Shown in pieces: positions 1 through 8,790 of a DNA stretch of 42,524 bases (within the stretch, counting starts at the first letter, position 1; the number at the start of each line of letters is the position of its first letter). The notes under the pieces are model-generated. The model was not told the origin of the DNA. It saw nothing but the letters and a program-made list of their open reading frames with translations, and did not search any database. Source of the DNA: Candidatus Thiodiazotropha sp. (ex Epidulcina cf. delphinae) (lineage in GTDB: Bacteria; Pseudomonadota; Gammaproteobacteria; Chromatiales; Chromatiaceae); assembly GCA_025656505.1 (NCBI GenBank), contig JAHXHR010000014.1:1-42524 (forward strand), written 5' to 3'. A program made the translations under genes and the position numbers.

Positions 1-816
1 ATCCCAGAAACCGCCGGCGAAACCGTCGACAGTCAAACCCGCGAACAGATTCAGGCCCACGGGTAGCGCCGTGCCGCCGGTAAAGCCTCCGCCCATGGCG
101 GCGGCGTTGAAAGTGGCCGCCACATTGCTCAATGCCGGGGCTATATTGTAGAAGCCGTTGACCTTACCGCTGATCGTCTCCACCCCCTTCATCAAAAAGG
201 GATGCCCGACGTCGCCATTGGGGTTGAGGCCGGGAATCTTATTCTCTTCCACCTGAGAAACAATAAACTGCAGATTGCTGTTATCGCCGATATTCCGCTC
301 TGTATTGATCATCCAGATCGGTATCCGCGAGTCCTCCATGGCGTTCTGATTGAGTTCCCTGAAATCGGTGGGATTGATGATATCCAGCAGCTTGATGCCG
401 TCCGCGGTCCCCCAAACGACCTGCTGTTTACCCAGCCGGAAATCCCATCCGAACAAACTGGTATCGATATAGAGTTCTCTCAGGTAGTCGTGCTGGGTAT
501 AGAGTTCATGTCCCTTGTAGTCATCGTTGGCCCCTTCGGAATCGTAGATGAAGTTCAGATCGGCATGCCAGGTGCTCTCTTCGCCGAGGTCGCCATTCAG
601 GAAGACCCGGACGGAGTTTTCGAATTTCAGCAAGTCCCCCTTGTCGTGCCCTTCCCGGTCCAGCATGGTGTCCGCCTCACCGGTCAGTTGACCGTCTCTG
701 GTGAACACCGATGTTTCGTTTTTTAAATAACCGGTAATCTCTACCTCAGCGACGGCGACGCCCGGTAAAACCAAGGCGAACAGTATCGACTGATGCATCT
801 TACAGCGCTTAAACAT
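1..816 (-). CDS. DUF1302 family outer-membrane protein, C-terminus beyond window
   Basis: The reading frame is open from an ATG at 816 to the window edge, so only the N-terminal 272 residues are visible. A strong ribosome-binding site (GGGAGGAA) lies just upstream of the start. The N-terminus has a short basic stretch and then a hydrophobic signal-peptide-like segment. The mature part begins with a beta-rich 'ITGYLKNETSVF' strand and contains 'FRLGKQQVVWGTADGIKLLD' followed by 'INPTDFRE', the hallmark of the DUF1302 family. Members are predicted outer-membrane beta-barrels of 500-600 residues and are often encoded next to a LolA-like/DUF1329 protein, as here. Substrate and role are unknown; lipid or hydrophobic-compound handling is often suggested. 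The family call is firm, the function is not. Confidence 0.8.
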   Translation of the reverse strand, partial: MFKRCKMHQSILFALVLPGVAVAEVEITGYLKNETSVFTRDGQLTGEADTMLDREGHDKGDLLKFENSVRVFLNGDLGEESTWHADLNFIYDSEGANDDYKGHELYTQHDYLRELYIDTSLFGWDFRLGKQQVVWGTADGIKLLDIINPTDFRELNQNAMEDSRIPIWMINTERNIGDNSNLQFIVSQVEENKIPGLNPNGDVGHPFLMKGVETISGKVNGFYNIAPALSNVAATFNAAAMGGGFTGGTALPVGLNLFAGLTVDGFAGGFWD

Positions 817-1005
817 GAATGATTCCTCCCGGGTTCAACGATCTCCGACAACCCTTGTCCCTCTCATTCGCCGGATTCGATGATGTGTAAGACCGCCGTG
901 TGCCGGCAGCCAAGACTTAGTTGGGTGCGCCTTGGCGACCTGCCCCGGGAGTTGGTCGGACTCCCCCTGTCGGGACAGGACGGTTCAGTGCGCGCCCATT
1001 TATGA

Positions 1006-1983
1006 TTAACGTTTGATTTTTCTCAGGGTCTTCTCTGACCAATAGTCGGATTGCCATCCCTGATTATACTGAACGATTCCCTGAGGGATCACCGCCCAGG
1101 TCTCGTGTCCGGACTCGAAGGTCTTGCCATACCAGTATCCCCAGAACTGGGCCCGCAGATCATCCTGTTCGAGACTCTTCCAGTCACGATCGATCACCTT
1201 CACCTTGGTGTCGCCTTTGTAATATTCCGTACGGTAGTCGGCAAAGGTGGTGGTGTCGACATAGCTGACGCGGTGGTCGTACCACCAGTTTTTCCGCTTG
1301 GTGGCGCTCTTCAGCTTATAGACCGTCTTGCCCTTGTGGCCGCATGCCGCATCCGGAGGATTCGGCAGGTATTTGTTCTTCGACTCCGCCTTGCCGATGG
1401 CGCCGAGGCAATCGTTGAAGGTCTCGGTGCCAAGCAGTTCATGGGTCTCGTCCTTGGGTTTGCGCAGGGTCACGTCGCCGAAGGTGAAATCGGTGCCGCC
1501 CCAGGCGTCATCGTGGGCAGGCTCGGCAAAACGGCGGACCTTACGCAGCGCCGGCAGCCAGATGGAGTAGGACTGGCTCTTGTCGTCATCCACATAGTCG
1601 GTGATCAGCATCCCGGTGCCTTTCAGCTTGCCGGAACGGAAGATGGCGATATCCTGGGCGTTGGTGGCGCTATTGCCGTATTCATTGTTCAGGTAGCGCT
1701 CTACCGTAATGGTAGTGGGTTTGCTCCCCGCCGATTTATTCACAATAACCGTGATCTTACCGGGAATCGCCCGATTGCTTTTCTTGGGATCCTTGTTGTT
1801 ATTGGTGATGCCGAAATTCTTCAAGGCATAGAAGTGATTGACGAAGTAGACCTGATCCGCGATCCCATTGGCGTCAGGCGTACCGGTCGGTAGCGGAAGG
1901 TTCTTGGGGACACCGGCGATGACGTAACTTGAAGATAGGATACCGGTAGCGACAACTGCTGACACAAATTTATGCACCTGCAT
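1006..1983 (-). CDS. LolA-like outer membrane lipoprotein-sorting protein (DUF1329/TP0789-type)
   Basis: This is a 325-residue exported protein. It starts at an ATG preceded by AGAGGAGGATGA, a very good ribosome-binding site, and has a signal peptide ending near 'SSYVIAG'. The middle shows 'SIWLPALRKVRRFAEPAHDD' followed by 'GGTDFTFGDV', the signature of the LolA-like fold found in proteins annotated 'outer membrane lipoprotein-sorting protein'. The C-terminal half is rich in Trp and Tyr, as expected for a lipid-binding half-barrel. It lies 189 bp upstream of the DUF1302 gene on the same strand. The two families commonly pair, and I infer a periplasmic carrier working with an outer-membrane barrel. 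In some bacteria such pairs sit beside RND lipid exporters, but none is seen here. The long antisense frame over this gene is a shadow. Confidence 0.78.
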   Translation of the reverse strand: MQVHKFVSAVVATGILSSSYVIAGVPKNLPLPTGTPDANGIADQVYFVNHFYALKNFGITNNNKDPKKSNRAIPGKITVIVNKSAGSKPTTITVERYLNNEYGNSATNAQDIAIFRSGKLKGTGMLITDYVDDDKSQSYSIWLPALRKVRRFAEPAHDDAWGGTDFTFGDVTLRKPKDETHELLGTETFNDCLGAIGKAESKNKYLPNPPDAACGHKGKTVYKLKSATKRKNWWYDHRVSYVDTTTFADYRTEYYKGDTKVKVIDRDWKSLEQDDLRAQFWGYWYGKTFESGHETWAVIPQGIVQYNQGWQSDYWSEKTLRKIKR

Positions 1984-2119
1984 TATTCATCCTCCTCTGT
2001 TGGACGGCGCCATGACGTCAGACCGTCCTTAATATTATTGGATTACGAGTTTCTTTATGAGCGCGGCCTGTGAATAGAATCCATATTAATACCAGACAAC
2101 CCAGTTGTTTAGCAATGAA

Positions 2120-2137
2120 GATTAACCCTGGTTAATC
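2120..2137. promoter_or_regulatory. Palindrome in divergent intergenic region, possible operator
   Basis: GATTAACC and GGTTAATC form a perfect 8-bp inverted repeat separated by two bases. It lies in the 349-bp AT-rich gap (1984-2332) between the divergent LolA-like gene and hemA. There is no T-run, so it does not look like a terminator. A regulator-binding site is plausible but unproven. Apart from this and the hemA promoter candidate I see no gene or RNA in the gap. Confidence 0.3.
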
Positions 2138-2283
2138 AGGGGATATCACTTTATTCTTCGCGTATTAGTTTACATCGGCACGGCCCGCCGGGATTAAGAT
2201 TTGCTTAACTCATGATTCGTCTGTCACAACACGGTGTAAACATCAAAAACTTAAAAAAACGAATTAAACTTGAATTCAACCCC

Positions 2284-2311
2284 TTGATATAACAAAATTT
2301 CCCTTTATCTA
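2284..2311 (+). promoter_or_regulatory. Candidate sigma-70 promoter of hemA operon
   Basis: TTGATA and TATCTA are spaced by 16 bp, ending 21 bp before the hemA ATG. Transcription would begin about 15 nt before the start codon, leaving a very short leader. No clear Shine-Dalgarno sequence is present (the start is preceded by CACCCCATTGC). The match is by eye only. Confidence 0.4.
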
Positions 2312-2332
2312 ACAATCTGCGCACCCCATTGC

Positions 2333-3601
2333 ATGTCGATACTCGCCCTAGGACTCAATCATAAAACCGCCCCCGTGGACATCCGCGAGAAGCTCTCTTT
2401 CGGTCCTGACATTATTGCCGGGGCCCTGCGCAGCCTGCTGGAAAACCCGGCCGTGGAAGAGACCGTTATTCTCTCCACCTGCAATCGCACGGAAGTCTAC
2501 TGCACCATCAGCCAAGAGGATCATGAACCGCTGGCGGACTGGATCAGCCGCTTTCACGGCTTGCCCGGCAACCGGGTGACCCCCTACCTGTACAACCATT
2601 TCGGCCCGGATGCGGTCAAGCACCTGCTTCGCGTCTGCTGCGGCCTCGACTCCCTGGTGCTTGGCGAACCGCAGATCCTCGGACAGGTCAAGGCGGCCTA
2701 CCAAACCGCTACGGACGCCGGCACCACCGGGAAATTGCTCTACAGACTGTTTCAGCACGCCTTCTCGGCCGCCAAGCAGATTCGCACCGATACGGCGATC
2801 GGCAACAGCCCGGTATCGGTCGCCTTTGCCGCCGTCAGCCTGGCGAAACAGATTTTCAGCGACCTTTCGGAGCAGACCGCACTGCTGATCGGCGCCGGCG
2901 AAACCATAGAACTGGCCGCCCGCCATCTCAGCCAAAACGGTGTCGGAAGGATTATCGTCGCCAACCGAACGGTTGAAAGGGCCCACACCCTCGCCGCCCG
3001 GTTCGATGGTTACGCGATTGCCCTGACCGAACTGAGCAGCCACCTTGCCGAAGCCGACATTGTCATCTCCTCCACCGCCAGCCCACTCCCCGTGCTGGGA
3101 AAGGGTACGGTAGAGAGCGCCCTCAAAGAGCGTAAGCACCGTCCGATCTTCATGGTCGACATCGCCGTGCCGCGGGATATCGAACCGGAAGTCGCCGACC
3201 TCAGCGACATCTATCTCTATACCGTCGACGACCTGGATGAAGTCATCCAGGAGAACATGCGATCACGGGAAGAAGCGGCTAAACAGGCGGAGGAGATCAT
3301 AGAACACTATGTCGGGGAATACATGGGCTGGCTGCGCTCCCTGGATGCGGTGGAATTGATCCAGGACTATCGCTGCTACGCGGAACAGCTACGGGACGAG
3401 GTGGTGGGCAAGGCCCTACAGCAATTGGGCAAGGGCAAGCCCCCCGAAGAGGTGGTGTGTTTCATCGCCCACACCCTCACCAACAAATTGCTGCATACCC
3501 CCAGCGCACAGATGCGCCAGGCCGGTTTCAACGGACAAGTCGAGTTGCTCGAAGCCGCCAATACCTTGTTTCAACTAAAGAAAACCGACAACACCCCATG
3601 A
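2333..3601 (+). CDS. hemA: Glutamyl-tRNA reductase
   Basis: HemA reduces the glutamyl group of Glu-tRNA(Glu) with NADPH to glutamate-1-semialdehyde, the first committed step of C5-pathway tetrapyrrole synthesis in the cytoplasm. The protein is 422 residues, normal for the family. It opens with '[17 protein letters not shown]', has the catalytic Cys50 in 'STCNRTEVY', and carries '[17 protein letters not shown]'. The nucleotide-binding '[15 protein letters not shown]' and the C-terminal dimerisation helix are present. The stop overlaps the prfA start (ATGA), so the two are translationally coupled, the usual gammaproteobacterial arrangement. The hemA-prfA-prmC order supports the assignment. Confidence 0.97.
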   Translation: MSILALGLNHKTAPVDIREKLSFGPDIIAGALRSLLENPAVEETVILSTCNRTEVYCTISQEDHEPLADWISRFHGLPGNRVTPYLYNHFGPDAVKHLLRVCCGLDSLVLGEPQILGQVKAAYQTATDAGTTGKLLYRLFQHAFSAAKQIRTDTAIGNSPVSVAFAAVSLAKQIFSDLSEQTALLIGAGETIELAARHLSQNGVGRIIVANRTVERAHTLAARFDGYAIALTELSSHLAEADIVISSTASPLPVLGKGTVESALKERKHRPIFMVDIAVPRDIEPEVADLSDIYLYTVDDLDEVIQENMRSREEAAKQAEEIIEHYVGEYMGWLRSLDAVELIQDYRCYAEQLRDEVVGKALQQLGKGKPPEEVVCFIAHTLTNKLLHTPSAQMRQAGFNGQVELLEAANTLFQLKKTDNTP

Positions 3602-4677
3602 AGCCTTCACTCCGAGGGAAACTGGATCAGATCGCCGAACGTTTCGAAGAGATCACCGCACTTCTCGCAGACCCCGAGATCCAGGGCAAGCAGAACCGGT
3701 TTCGTGACCTGGGGCGCGAATATGCCCGGTTGGAACCCGTTGTCGAAGCCTTCCGTCGTTATGTGGCTGCGGAAAAAGATGTGGATAGCGCCAGGGAGCT
3801 GATGGTGGACCCGGAAATGGTCCCTCTCGCCAAGGAGGAGTTGGTCATTGCGCAACAGACCCGGGAGAGGCTTGAACCCGAACTGCAACTGCTGTTGATC
3901 CCGAGCGATCCCAACGACCAACGCAACATTTTTCTGGAGATCCGCGCCGGCACCGGCGGCGCGGAAGCGGCGCTCTTCGCCGGCGACCTCTACCGCATGT
4001 ATTTACGTTATGCGGAGTCGCAACACTGGCAGGTGGAGACCATCGGTGAGAGCCTGGGAGAACATGGGGGTTACAAAGAGGTGGTCTGCCGCATCAGCGG
4101 CAACGCGGTCTATTCATGCTTGAAGTTCGAATCCGGCGCCCACCGGGTGCAACGCATCCCGGAGACCGAATCCCAGGGCCGCATCCATACCTCGGCCTGC
4201 ACCGTGGCGATACTTCCAGAAGCGGAAGCGGTGGATGAGGTGGAGATCAACAGCAACGACCTGCGCATCGACACCTATCGCGCCTCCGGCGCAGGGGGCC
4301 AGCACGTCAACAAAACCGACTCGGCAGTGCGCATCACCCATCTGGCGAGCGGCATCGTGGTGGAGTGCCAGGATGAGCGCTCCCAGCACAAAAACAAGGC
4401 CCGCGCCCTGTCGCTGCTACAGGCGAAACTGCTCTCCCAAGCCAGGGAAAGAGTCGCCAGCGAACAGGCCGGTTCGCGTAAGCTTCAAGTCGGCAGCGGA
4501 GACCGCTCGGAGCGCATCCGTACCTACAACTTTCCACAAAATCGATTGACCGACCACCGCATCAATCTCACCCTCTACAAACTGGATGAGATCATGACCG
4601 GCACGCTGGACCAGGTGATCGAACCCCTGTTGAGGGAGCACCAGATCGAGCTGCTGGCGGCCATGGGCGAGGCCTGA
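3598..4677 (+). CDS. prfA: Peptide chain release factor 1
   Basis: RF1 recognises UAA and UAG stop codons and triggers hydrolysis of peptidyl-tRNA on the ribosome. The ATG at 3598 overlaps the hemA stop and gives a 359-residue protein, close to the E. coli length. The longer open frame to 3457 would run through hemA and is rejected. The codon-recognition tripeptide is P-E-T in '[15 protein letters not shown]', an RF1-type PxT rather than the RF2-type SPF. The GGQ motif lies at residues 233-235 in '[18 protein letters not shown]'. Its glutamine is the substrate of PrmC, encoded immediately downstream. Confidence 0.97.
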   Translation: MKPSLRGKLDQIAERFEEITALLADPEIQGKQNRFRDLGREYARLEPVVEAFRRYVAAEKDVDSARELMVDPEMVPLAKEELVIAQQTRERLEPELQLLLIPSDPNDQRNIFLEIRAGTGGAEAALFAGDLYRMYLRYAESQHWQVETIGESLGEHGGYKEVVCRISGNAVYSCLKFESGAHRVQRIPETESQGRIHTSACTVAILPEAEAVDEVEINSNDLRIDTYRASGAGGQHVNKTDSAVRITHLASGIVVECQDERSQHKNKARALSLLQAKLLSQARERVASEQAGSRKLQVGSGDRSERIRTYNFPQNRLTDHRINLTLYKLDEIMTGTLDQVIEPLLREHQIELLAAMGEA

Positions 4678-4691
4678 GTCGCGGCCGGCTT

Positions 4692-5552
4692 GTGGCGATG
4701 GTCACCCTGCGACAGGCCCTGCAATCCGCCCGGCTCACCCTGGGTGAGCTGCCTCATTCCGACCCCGAATTGGAAGCCGCCCTACTGCTATGCCATCTGC
4801 TCGGCAAGCCACGCAGCCATCTGTTTGCCTGGCCGGAAGCAACCTTGACGGCAGATATGCAACAAGCCTACGCGACGCTTATCAAACGCCGGCGCAATGG
4901 CGCCCCCATTGCCTATATCACCGGGGAACGCGAGTTCTGGTCCCTGACATTGCGCGTTACACCGGACACCCTGATCCCTAGGCCGGAAACCGAACTCCTG
5001 GTGGAGCGGTCGCTCCATCACCTGCGACAACGCCCGGATCCACTAGTCGCCGATCTGGGCGCCGGGAGCGGAGCCATTGCCTTGGCATTGGCCAGTGAAC
5101 GCCCGGATGCCCGGATTCACGCCGGCGACCGCTCCGCTGAGGCCCTCGCCGTGGCCGGGGAAAACGCCGCCCGATTGGGCTTTACCCAAGTGAGTCTCTT
5201 TCGAGGGAACTGGTGCGAAGCCCTGCCGACGGAAAACCGCTATGACCTGATAGCATGCAATCCTCCCTATATCGAGACAGGCGACCCACACCTCTCTCGG
5301 GGTGATCTGCCGAACGAACCGGCTTCAGCCCTGGTATCCGGTAGTGACGGGCTGGCGGATATCAGGGTGATCATCCAACAGGCCGGAGGGCGGCTGAAAA
5401 AAGGGGGCTGGCTACTGCTCGAACACGGTTACCGGCAAGCCCCCAAGGTGCAACAACTCCTCCGTGCGGCCGGCCTCAGCGACATTTCCACCCACCGGGA
5501 TCTCTCCGGCCACCCACGCCTCACCGAGTCCCGTTTGGCTGAATACTATTGA
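4692..5552 (+). CDS. prmC: Release factor glutamine methyltransferase PrmC
   Basis: PrmC transfers a methyl group from S-adenosylmethionine to the glutamine of the GGQ motif of RF1 and RF2. It has an N-terminal helical domain, then 'GEREFWSLTLRVTPDTLIPRPETELLVE', then a Rossmann methyltransferase domain with 'VADLGAGSGAIALALA'. The NPPY catalytic motif is present in 'ACNPPYIE' (about residue 188). The GTG at 4692 or the ATG two codons later (4698) could be the start; neither has a convincing ribosome-binding site. It is 14 bp downstream of prfA, in the same operon as its substrate's gene. Confidence 0.95.
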   Translation: MAMVTLRQALQSARLTLGELPHSDPELEAALLLCHLLGKPRSHLFAWPEATLTADMQQAYATLIKRRRNGAPIAYITGEREFWSLTLRVTPDTLIPRPETELLVERSLHHLRQRPDPLVADLGAGSGAIALALASERPDARIHAGDRSAEALAVAGENAARLGFTQVSLFRGNWCEALPTENRYDLIACNPPYIETGDPHLSRGDLPNEPASALVSGSDGLADIRVIIQQAGGRLKKGGWLLLEHGYRQAPKVQQLLRAAGLSDISTHRDLSGHPRLTESRLAEYY

Positions 5553-5566
5553 TCTGGCATCATTAT

Positions 5567-5668
5567 CCTAAAAATCGCAGTTGACCGCTCCATCCTGATA
5601 CTAACCTACTGATAGGCAAACCATTGACTTCGATGTGCCTATTCACCTGCCGGTTGAACCACGCTACA
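5567..5668. repeat. Inverted-repeat mobile element copy A (one end only)
   Basis: This stretch begins with the family end, here CCTAAAAATCGCAGTTGA, and stays similar to the inverted copy D as far as about 5668 (shared CCATTGACTTCGATGTG-type core and CACGCTAC). The opposite end is missing. It starts 15 bp after the prmC stop and is preceded by ATTAT, the same pentamer that flanks copy D. It fills most of the gap between prmC and the next gene, which argues that the next gene starts after it. Confidence 0.7.
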
Positions 5669-5726
5669 GACCGGATGAATGGAGTACTATTGCCGCTTGA
5701 TTATTTCACTGCGTTGGTTAGGATTG

Positions 5727-6143
5727 ATGGTTATGGGTGATTTCCCACACGACTTGGTGAAATACCGGGACATTCACTTTGCCGAACTCCACCCGGATCC
5801 CAACCAGGCCGGCACAGCCGCCATGCTTCTGGCGGATGTGGACGGCATCGTCCGGACAACCCCCCTCACCGCGACCCATTTGCATATCAGCTACGAACTG
5901 ATGCAGGTCACCCTTGAGCAGATAGAATCGGGCCTCACCACCATGGGACTGCATATCGACAACCGCCTCCTCTACCGACTGAAGCGAGCCCTCCATTACT
6001 ACAAGGAAGATACCGAACGCGCCAACCTGGGCTGCAGTCGGGGTGATTCGAAATGCACCCGTATGATCTTTGCCGACCGCTATCAACGCATGAACCACAA
6101 ACTACGCGATCAACGCCCCGAACACTGGCGTAAATATCTCTGA
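5727..6143 (+). CDS. Small conserved-looking protein, possible HMA-like fold
   Basis: I do not recognise this family with confidence. The ATG at 5727 has AGGATTG just upstream and gives 138 residues. An in-frame ATG at 5679 would place the start at the edge of repeat copy A, so I prefer 5727; 5733 is also possible. The central part, 'MLLADVDGIVRTTPLTATHLHISYEL' then 'TLEQIESGLTTMGLHID', has the pattern of a heavy-metal-associated (ferredoxin-like) fold but lacks a CxxC motif. The C-terminus is basic and helical with two cysteines (around 'LGCSRGDSKC'). It lies between prmC and a moeB-like gene. No signal peptide or membrane segment is visible. Confidence 0.6.
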   Translation: MVMGDFPHDLVKYRDIHFAELHPDPNQAGTAAMLLADVDGIVRTTPLTATHLHISYELMQVTLEQIESGLTTMGLHIDNRLLYRLKRALHYYKEDTERANLGCSRGDSKCTRMIFADRYQRMNHKLRDQRPEHWRKYL

Positions 6144-6184
6144 TTCTTTAAGGTTCAGCCTTGCGACAGGTAGGATATCTCTTG

Positions 6185-6928
6185 ATGAACGACGATCAAC
6201 TGCTGCGTTACAGCCGCCAGATTATGTTGCCCTCGATCGGTATCGAAGGGCAGCAGCAATTGCTCGATGCCCGAATTTTGATTATCGGTCTCGGCGGCCT
6301 CGGTTCTCCGGCGGCCATGTATCTGGCCTCAGCGGGAGTAGGCAGTCTGGTGCTGGTCGACTTCGACCAAGTGGATTTGACCAATCTACAGCGCCAAATC
6401 GCACACACCACGGAACGTATCGGCCACCCCAAGGTGGAGTCGGCCCGTGAGACCCTGCGGGCCATCAATCCTGACGCCCGGATAGAAACCATCGCCAGGC
6501 GACTTGACGGGGCATCGCTAGCCGAACAGGTTGACAAGGCCGATCTGGTCATCGACGCCAGCGACAATTTCGCTACCCGTTTCGCCATCAATAAGGCCTG
6601 TTTCGCCCATCAAACACCCCTGGTGTCCGGGGCCGCCATTCGTATGGAAGGGCAGATAAGCGTCTTTACCGGCCAAGCGGGCGGTCCCTGCTATCACTGT
6701 CTCTACCCCGACGAGGGAGAGATCGACGAGACCTGTTCCGCGAACGGCGTGCTTGCCCCTCTGGTGGGTATCATCGGCAGCATTCAGGCCGTTGAAGCCA
6801 TCAAACAACTGACCGGCGCCGGAAAATGCCTGCAAGGCAGGCTCCTGCTGTTGGACGCCCTGCAAATGGAGTGGCGCACCCTGCGCCTGACAGCCGACCC
6901 AGCCTGCCCCGTCTGTAGTACGACCTAG
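6185..6928 (+). CDS. moeB: MoeB/ThiF family adenylyltransferase
   Basis: Proteins of this family adenylate the C-terminal glycine of ubiquitin-like sulfur carriers (MoaD or ThiS) for molybdopterin or thiazole synthesis. The ATG at 6185 has TAGGATAT about 8 nt upstream and yields 247 residues, the usual MoeB size. The N-terminus 'LLRYSRQIMLPSIGIEGQQ' and the nucleotide-binding 'ILIIGLGGLGSPAAMYLASAGVG' are classic. 'DNFATRFAINKAC' and two zinc-binding CxxC pairs ('CYHC' and 'CPVC' near the C-terminus) are present. No rhodanese domain is attached. MoeB versus ThiF cannot be settled from sequence; hemA-prfA-prmC neighbourhoods commonly carry moeB. Confidence 0.88.
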   Translation: MNDDQLLRYSRQIMLPSIGIEGQQQLLDARILIIGLGGLGSPAAMYLASAGVGSLVLVDFDQVDLTNLQRQIAHTTERIGHPKVESARETLRAINPDARIETIARRLDGASLAEQVDKADLVIDASDNFATRFAINKACFAHQTPLVSGAAIRMEGQISVFTGQAGGPCYHCLYPDEGEIDETCSANGVLAPLVGIIGSIQAVEAIKQLTGAGKCLQGRLLLLDALQMEWRTLRLTADPACPVCSTT

Positions 6929-6932
6929 TGTA

Positions 6933-7535
6933 GTGTCCTGGGAGATGCGATCCGCAGTAAAGCCACTGGCCTGCCCGCTGGCAATCAGCCTTGCTTGCCT
7001 GCTATTCGGTCTGCTGCCGACATCACTCGTTGACAGCCTGCAATACCACCGCACCGAAATAGCGGCGGGAGAGTGGTGGCGTCTGATCACCGGACATCTG
7101 ACCCATCTAGGCTGGGGACATTTATTGATGAACCTGGCTGGATTGTGGTTGATCTGGGGTCTGTTTCCGGGGCAGTATCCAGCACACCGATGTATCTATC
7201 GGCCGGCCTTGCTGATGCTCGGCGCTTCACTGGGTTTATGGTTATTTTCTCCCGAAGTGGTCTGGTATAAGGGATTGTCAGGAATGTTACACGGCCTGTT
7301 ATGCTGGGCATTGCTGCGCCGGATAAGATTCCAACCCGCCCCCTTCATACTCATTCTGGCTTTTCTATGGGTGAAGCTAGCCTGGGAACAGTGGTTCGGC
7401 CCCATCCCCGGCAGTGAGTCGTTGGCAAGCGGACAGGTTATCGTTGACGCACATCTTTACGGCGCTGTAAGCGGCATCCTATTATGGAGTTTCGAGCTGG
7501 TAATATTTGCCCCCAAACACGAGGATAGCGAGTGA
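6933..7535 (+). CDS. rrtA: Rhombosortase, rhomboid-family intramembrane protease
   Basis: Rhombosortases are rhomboid serine proteases that process proteins bearing a GlyGly-CTERM tail. The protein has about 200 residues with six hydrophobic segments. It carries 'GHLTHLGWGHLLMNLAGLWLIW', the catalytic Ser motif 'YKGLSGMLHG', and a late 'VDAHLYGAVSG' containing the catalytic His. These match the short rhombosortase subfamily rather than GlpG. The start is uncertain: GTG at 6933 or ATG at 6945. It follows moeB closely and overlaps the next gene by four bases. No GlyGly-CTERM substrate is visible in this window, so targets must lie elsewhere. Confidence 0.85.
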   Translation: MSWEMRSAVKPLACPLAISLACLLFGLLPTSLVDSLQYHRTEIAAGEWWRLITGHLTHLGWGHLLMNLAGLWLIWGLFPGQYPAHRCIYRPALLMLGASLGLWLFSPEVVWYKGLSGMLHGLLCWALLRRIRFQPAPFILILAFLWVKLAWEQWFGPIPGSESLASGQVIVDAHLYGAVSGILLWSFELVIFAPKHEDSE

Positions 7536-7921
7536 AGGAACTTCTTCCGGTACTGGTTTCGCTTCTCTTTTTCACGGCTTGTCAGGAAAGAGAGGGGGTA
7601 GACATGAGCCAGGTTGGCCCGGAAGAGAAAAGCGGTGTGGACTCCCTGTTGTGGCTGAATAACGCAGACCCTGAAAAGAACGCCCGGCAGGCATTGGCCA
7701 GGGGCGACAAGCGCCTGATGGCCATGGCAATGCGCACCCCCAACCTGCCTGGTATCAAGCCCGAGCTGCTTTCCAAGGCAAAGCGTGTCTGCGGCGTTCG
7801 TTACCTGGAGGGTTCCACCGACACCGTTCTCGGTGAAACCCACCTGAAACTCATACAGGCCGCGGCAGAATATGCCGCATCCTACAATCGGCTCATCCTC
7901 GGTCACTGCCTGGAAAAGTAG
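7532..7921 (+). CDS. Small lipoprotein of unknown function
   Basis: The GTG start overlaps the rhombosortase stop (GTGA), indicating coupled translation. The 129-residue product has a hydrophobic N-terminus ending in 'LLFFTAC', a lipobox with Cys17, so it is probably a lipoprotein. The mature part has two further cysteines, 'RVCGVRY' and 'LGHCLEK', that could form a disulfide. A helical 'NARQALARGDKRLMAMA' segment resembles a single repeat-like helix. I do not recognise a family. Its place directly after rhombosortase suggests co-expression, though a functional link is only a guess. Confidence 0.7.
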   Translation: MKELLPVLVSLLFFTACQEREGVDMSQVGPEEKSGVDSLLWLNNADPEKNARQALARGDKRLMAMAMRTPNLPGIKPELLSKAKRVCGVRYLEGSTDTVLGETHLKLIQAAAEYAASYNRLILGHCLEK

Positions 7922-7965
7922 GATCACGTCGCTTGTCGCTGCTGAGTAACCTCATAATTCGCTGT

Positions 7966-7990
7966 GGAATAGGCCCAATAATTTTGCGTC
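7966..7990 (+). promoter_or_regulatory. Candidate ECF-sigma-type promoter before DUF2703-sigZ
   Basis: GGAATA and CGTC are separated by 15 bp, the spacing and sequence of typical extracytoplasmic-function sigma promoters (GGAAC...CGTC). It lies about 75 bp upstream of the DUF2703 start, in front of the gene pair that encodes a SigZ-like sigma factor. Autoregulation is therefore plausible. This is found by eye in a short gap and could be chance. Confidence 0.35.
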
Positions 7991-8065
7991 CTTTTGCAGG
8001 GTATCACGTCTTCTATAGTGGAGAGCTCATTGAGAGCGAACAATCAATATTATTACAGGGGACAA

Positions 8066-8701
8066 ATGATGAATACCCGAACATTGGAATTACCCGATCA
8101 ACAACAAATTTCACCACGCCGGGTTGATGTTGACTTCCTTTTCCTTGATTTGAATACCTGCACTCGATGTGTCGGCACGAATGAGAATCTTGAAATCGCC
8201 CTCGACGCTGTAAAACAAGTGTTAACGCTCACCGGCGCGCGATTGAATATCAATAAAGTGCAAATTGACTCAGAGGAAAAAGCCCGGGACCACCAATTTG
8301 TCACGTCACCTACCATTCGGGTTAATGGCCGCGATATTGCCCTTGAAACAAAAGAGAATCGGTGTGATTCGTGTACAGACTTGTGTGGCTGCGACGAGGG
8401 GACAGCGTGTCGCATTTGGGTATATCAGGAACAAGAATATACAGAAGCACCCGTAGCAATGATTGTAGAAGCGATTCTGCAGGAAGTTTACGGAATGCCC
8501 CGTAAACCAACAACAATTTCTGCTGAATACGATGAGGTCCCGGAAAATTTGCAAAACTTTTTTGCAGGTCAGGCAATACAATCGGCAGATACACCATCAT
8601 CCTGTTGCGCACCTGAAGAACAGGAAAGTTGTTGTGAACCACGGGAAAAGCCTACTTGTTGCAGCAAAGCTTCCCAAACCGATAGTTGCGGGTGCCGGTA
8701 A
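8066..8701 (+). CDS. DUF2703 family protein with cysteine-rich tail
   Basis: The ATG pair at 8066/8069 follows ACAGGGGACAA, a good ribosome-binding site; the open frame further upstream is not needed. The product of about 211 residues begins 'VDVDFLFLDLNTCTRCVGTNENLEIAL', the thioredoxin-like DUF2703 pattern with a CxxC pair (CTRC). It continues with 'TSPTIRVNGRDIALE' and a second cysteine cluster 'NRCDSCTDLCGCDEG'. The last 40 residues contain repeated Cys-Cys pairs, and in total there are about 20 cysteines. A cytoplasmic role in binding metal, metalloid or thiol is likely, but the substrate is unknown. It precedes the sigma factor gene by 89 bp and shares its AT-rich composition. Confidence 0.82.
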   Translation: MMNTRTLELPDQQQISPRRVDVDFLFLDLNTCTRCVGTNENLEIALDAVKQVLTLTGARLNINKVQIDSEEKARDHQFVTSPTIRVNGRDIALETKENRCDSCTDLCGCDEGTACRIWVYQEQEYTEAPVAMIVEAILQEVYGMPRKPTTISAEYDEVPENLQNFFAGQAIQSADTPSSCCAPEEQESCCEPREKPTCCSKASQTDSCGCR

Positions 8702-8741
8702 CCAAAATATTCCATGGCAACAAGCCGAAAGGCGCTATTTA

Positions 8742-8771
8742 TCAACCCGGCAACCTAATAGGTTGCGTTAA
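8742..8771. repeat. REP-like palindrome, copy 1
   Basis: A 30-bp imperfect palindrome centred on CAACCTAATAGGTTG lies between DUF2703 and sigZ. A second copy at 18051-18080 matches at 26 of 30 positions and is also palindromic. This suggests a dispersed repeat of extragenic-palindrome type. Confidence 0.5.
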
Positions 8772-8790
8772 TTTGCGGAGCATTCTTCGA

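Noticed and set aside
202-726. 174-codon plus-strand frame over the DUF1302 gene
   Set aside because: The minus-strand translation has the DUF1302 signature and a signal peptide; the plus frame matches nothing.
1051-1893. 280-codon plus-strand frame over the LolA-like gene
   Set aside because: It is antisense to a clearly recognisable exported protein with a strong ribosome-binding site and has an unnatural composition; a codon-bias shadow.
2348-3139. 263-codon minus-strand frame over hemA
   Set aside because: Shadow of a conserved gene.
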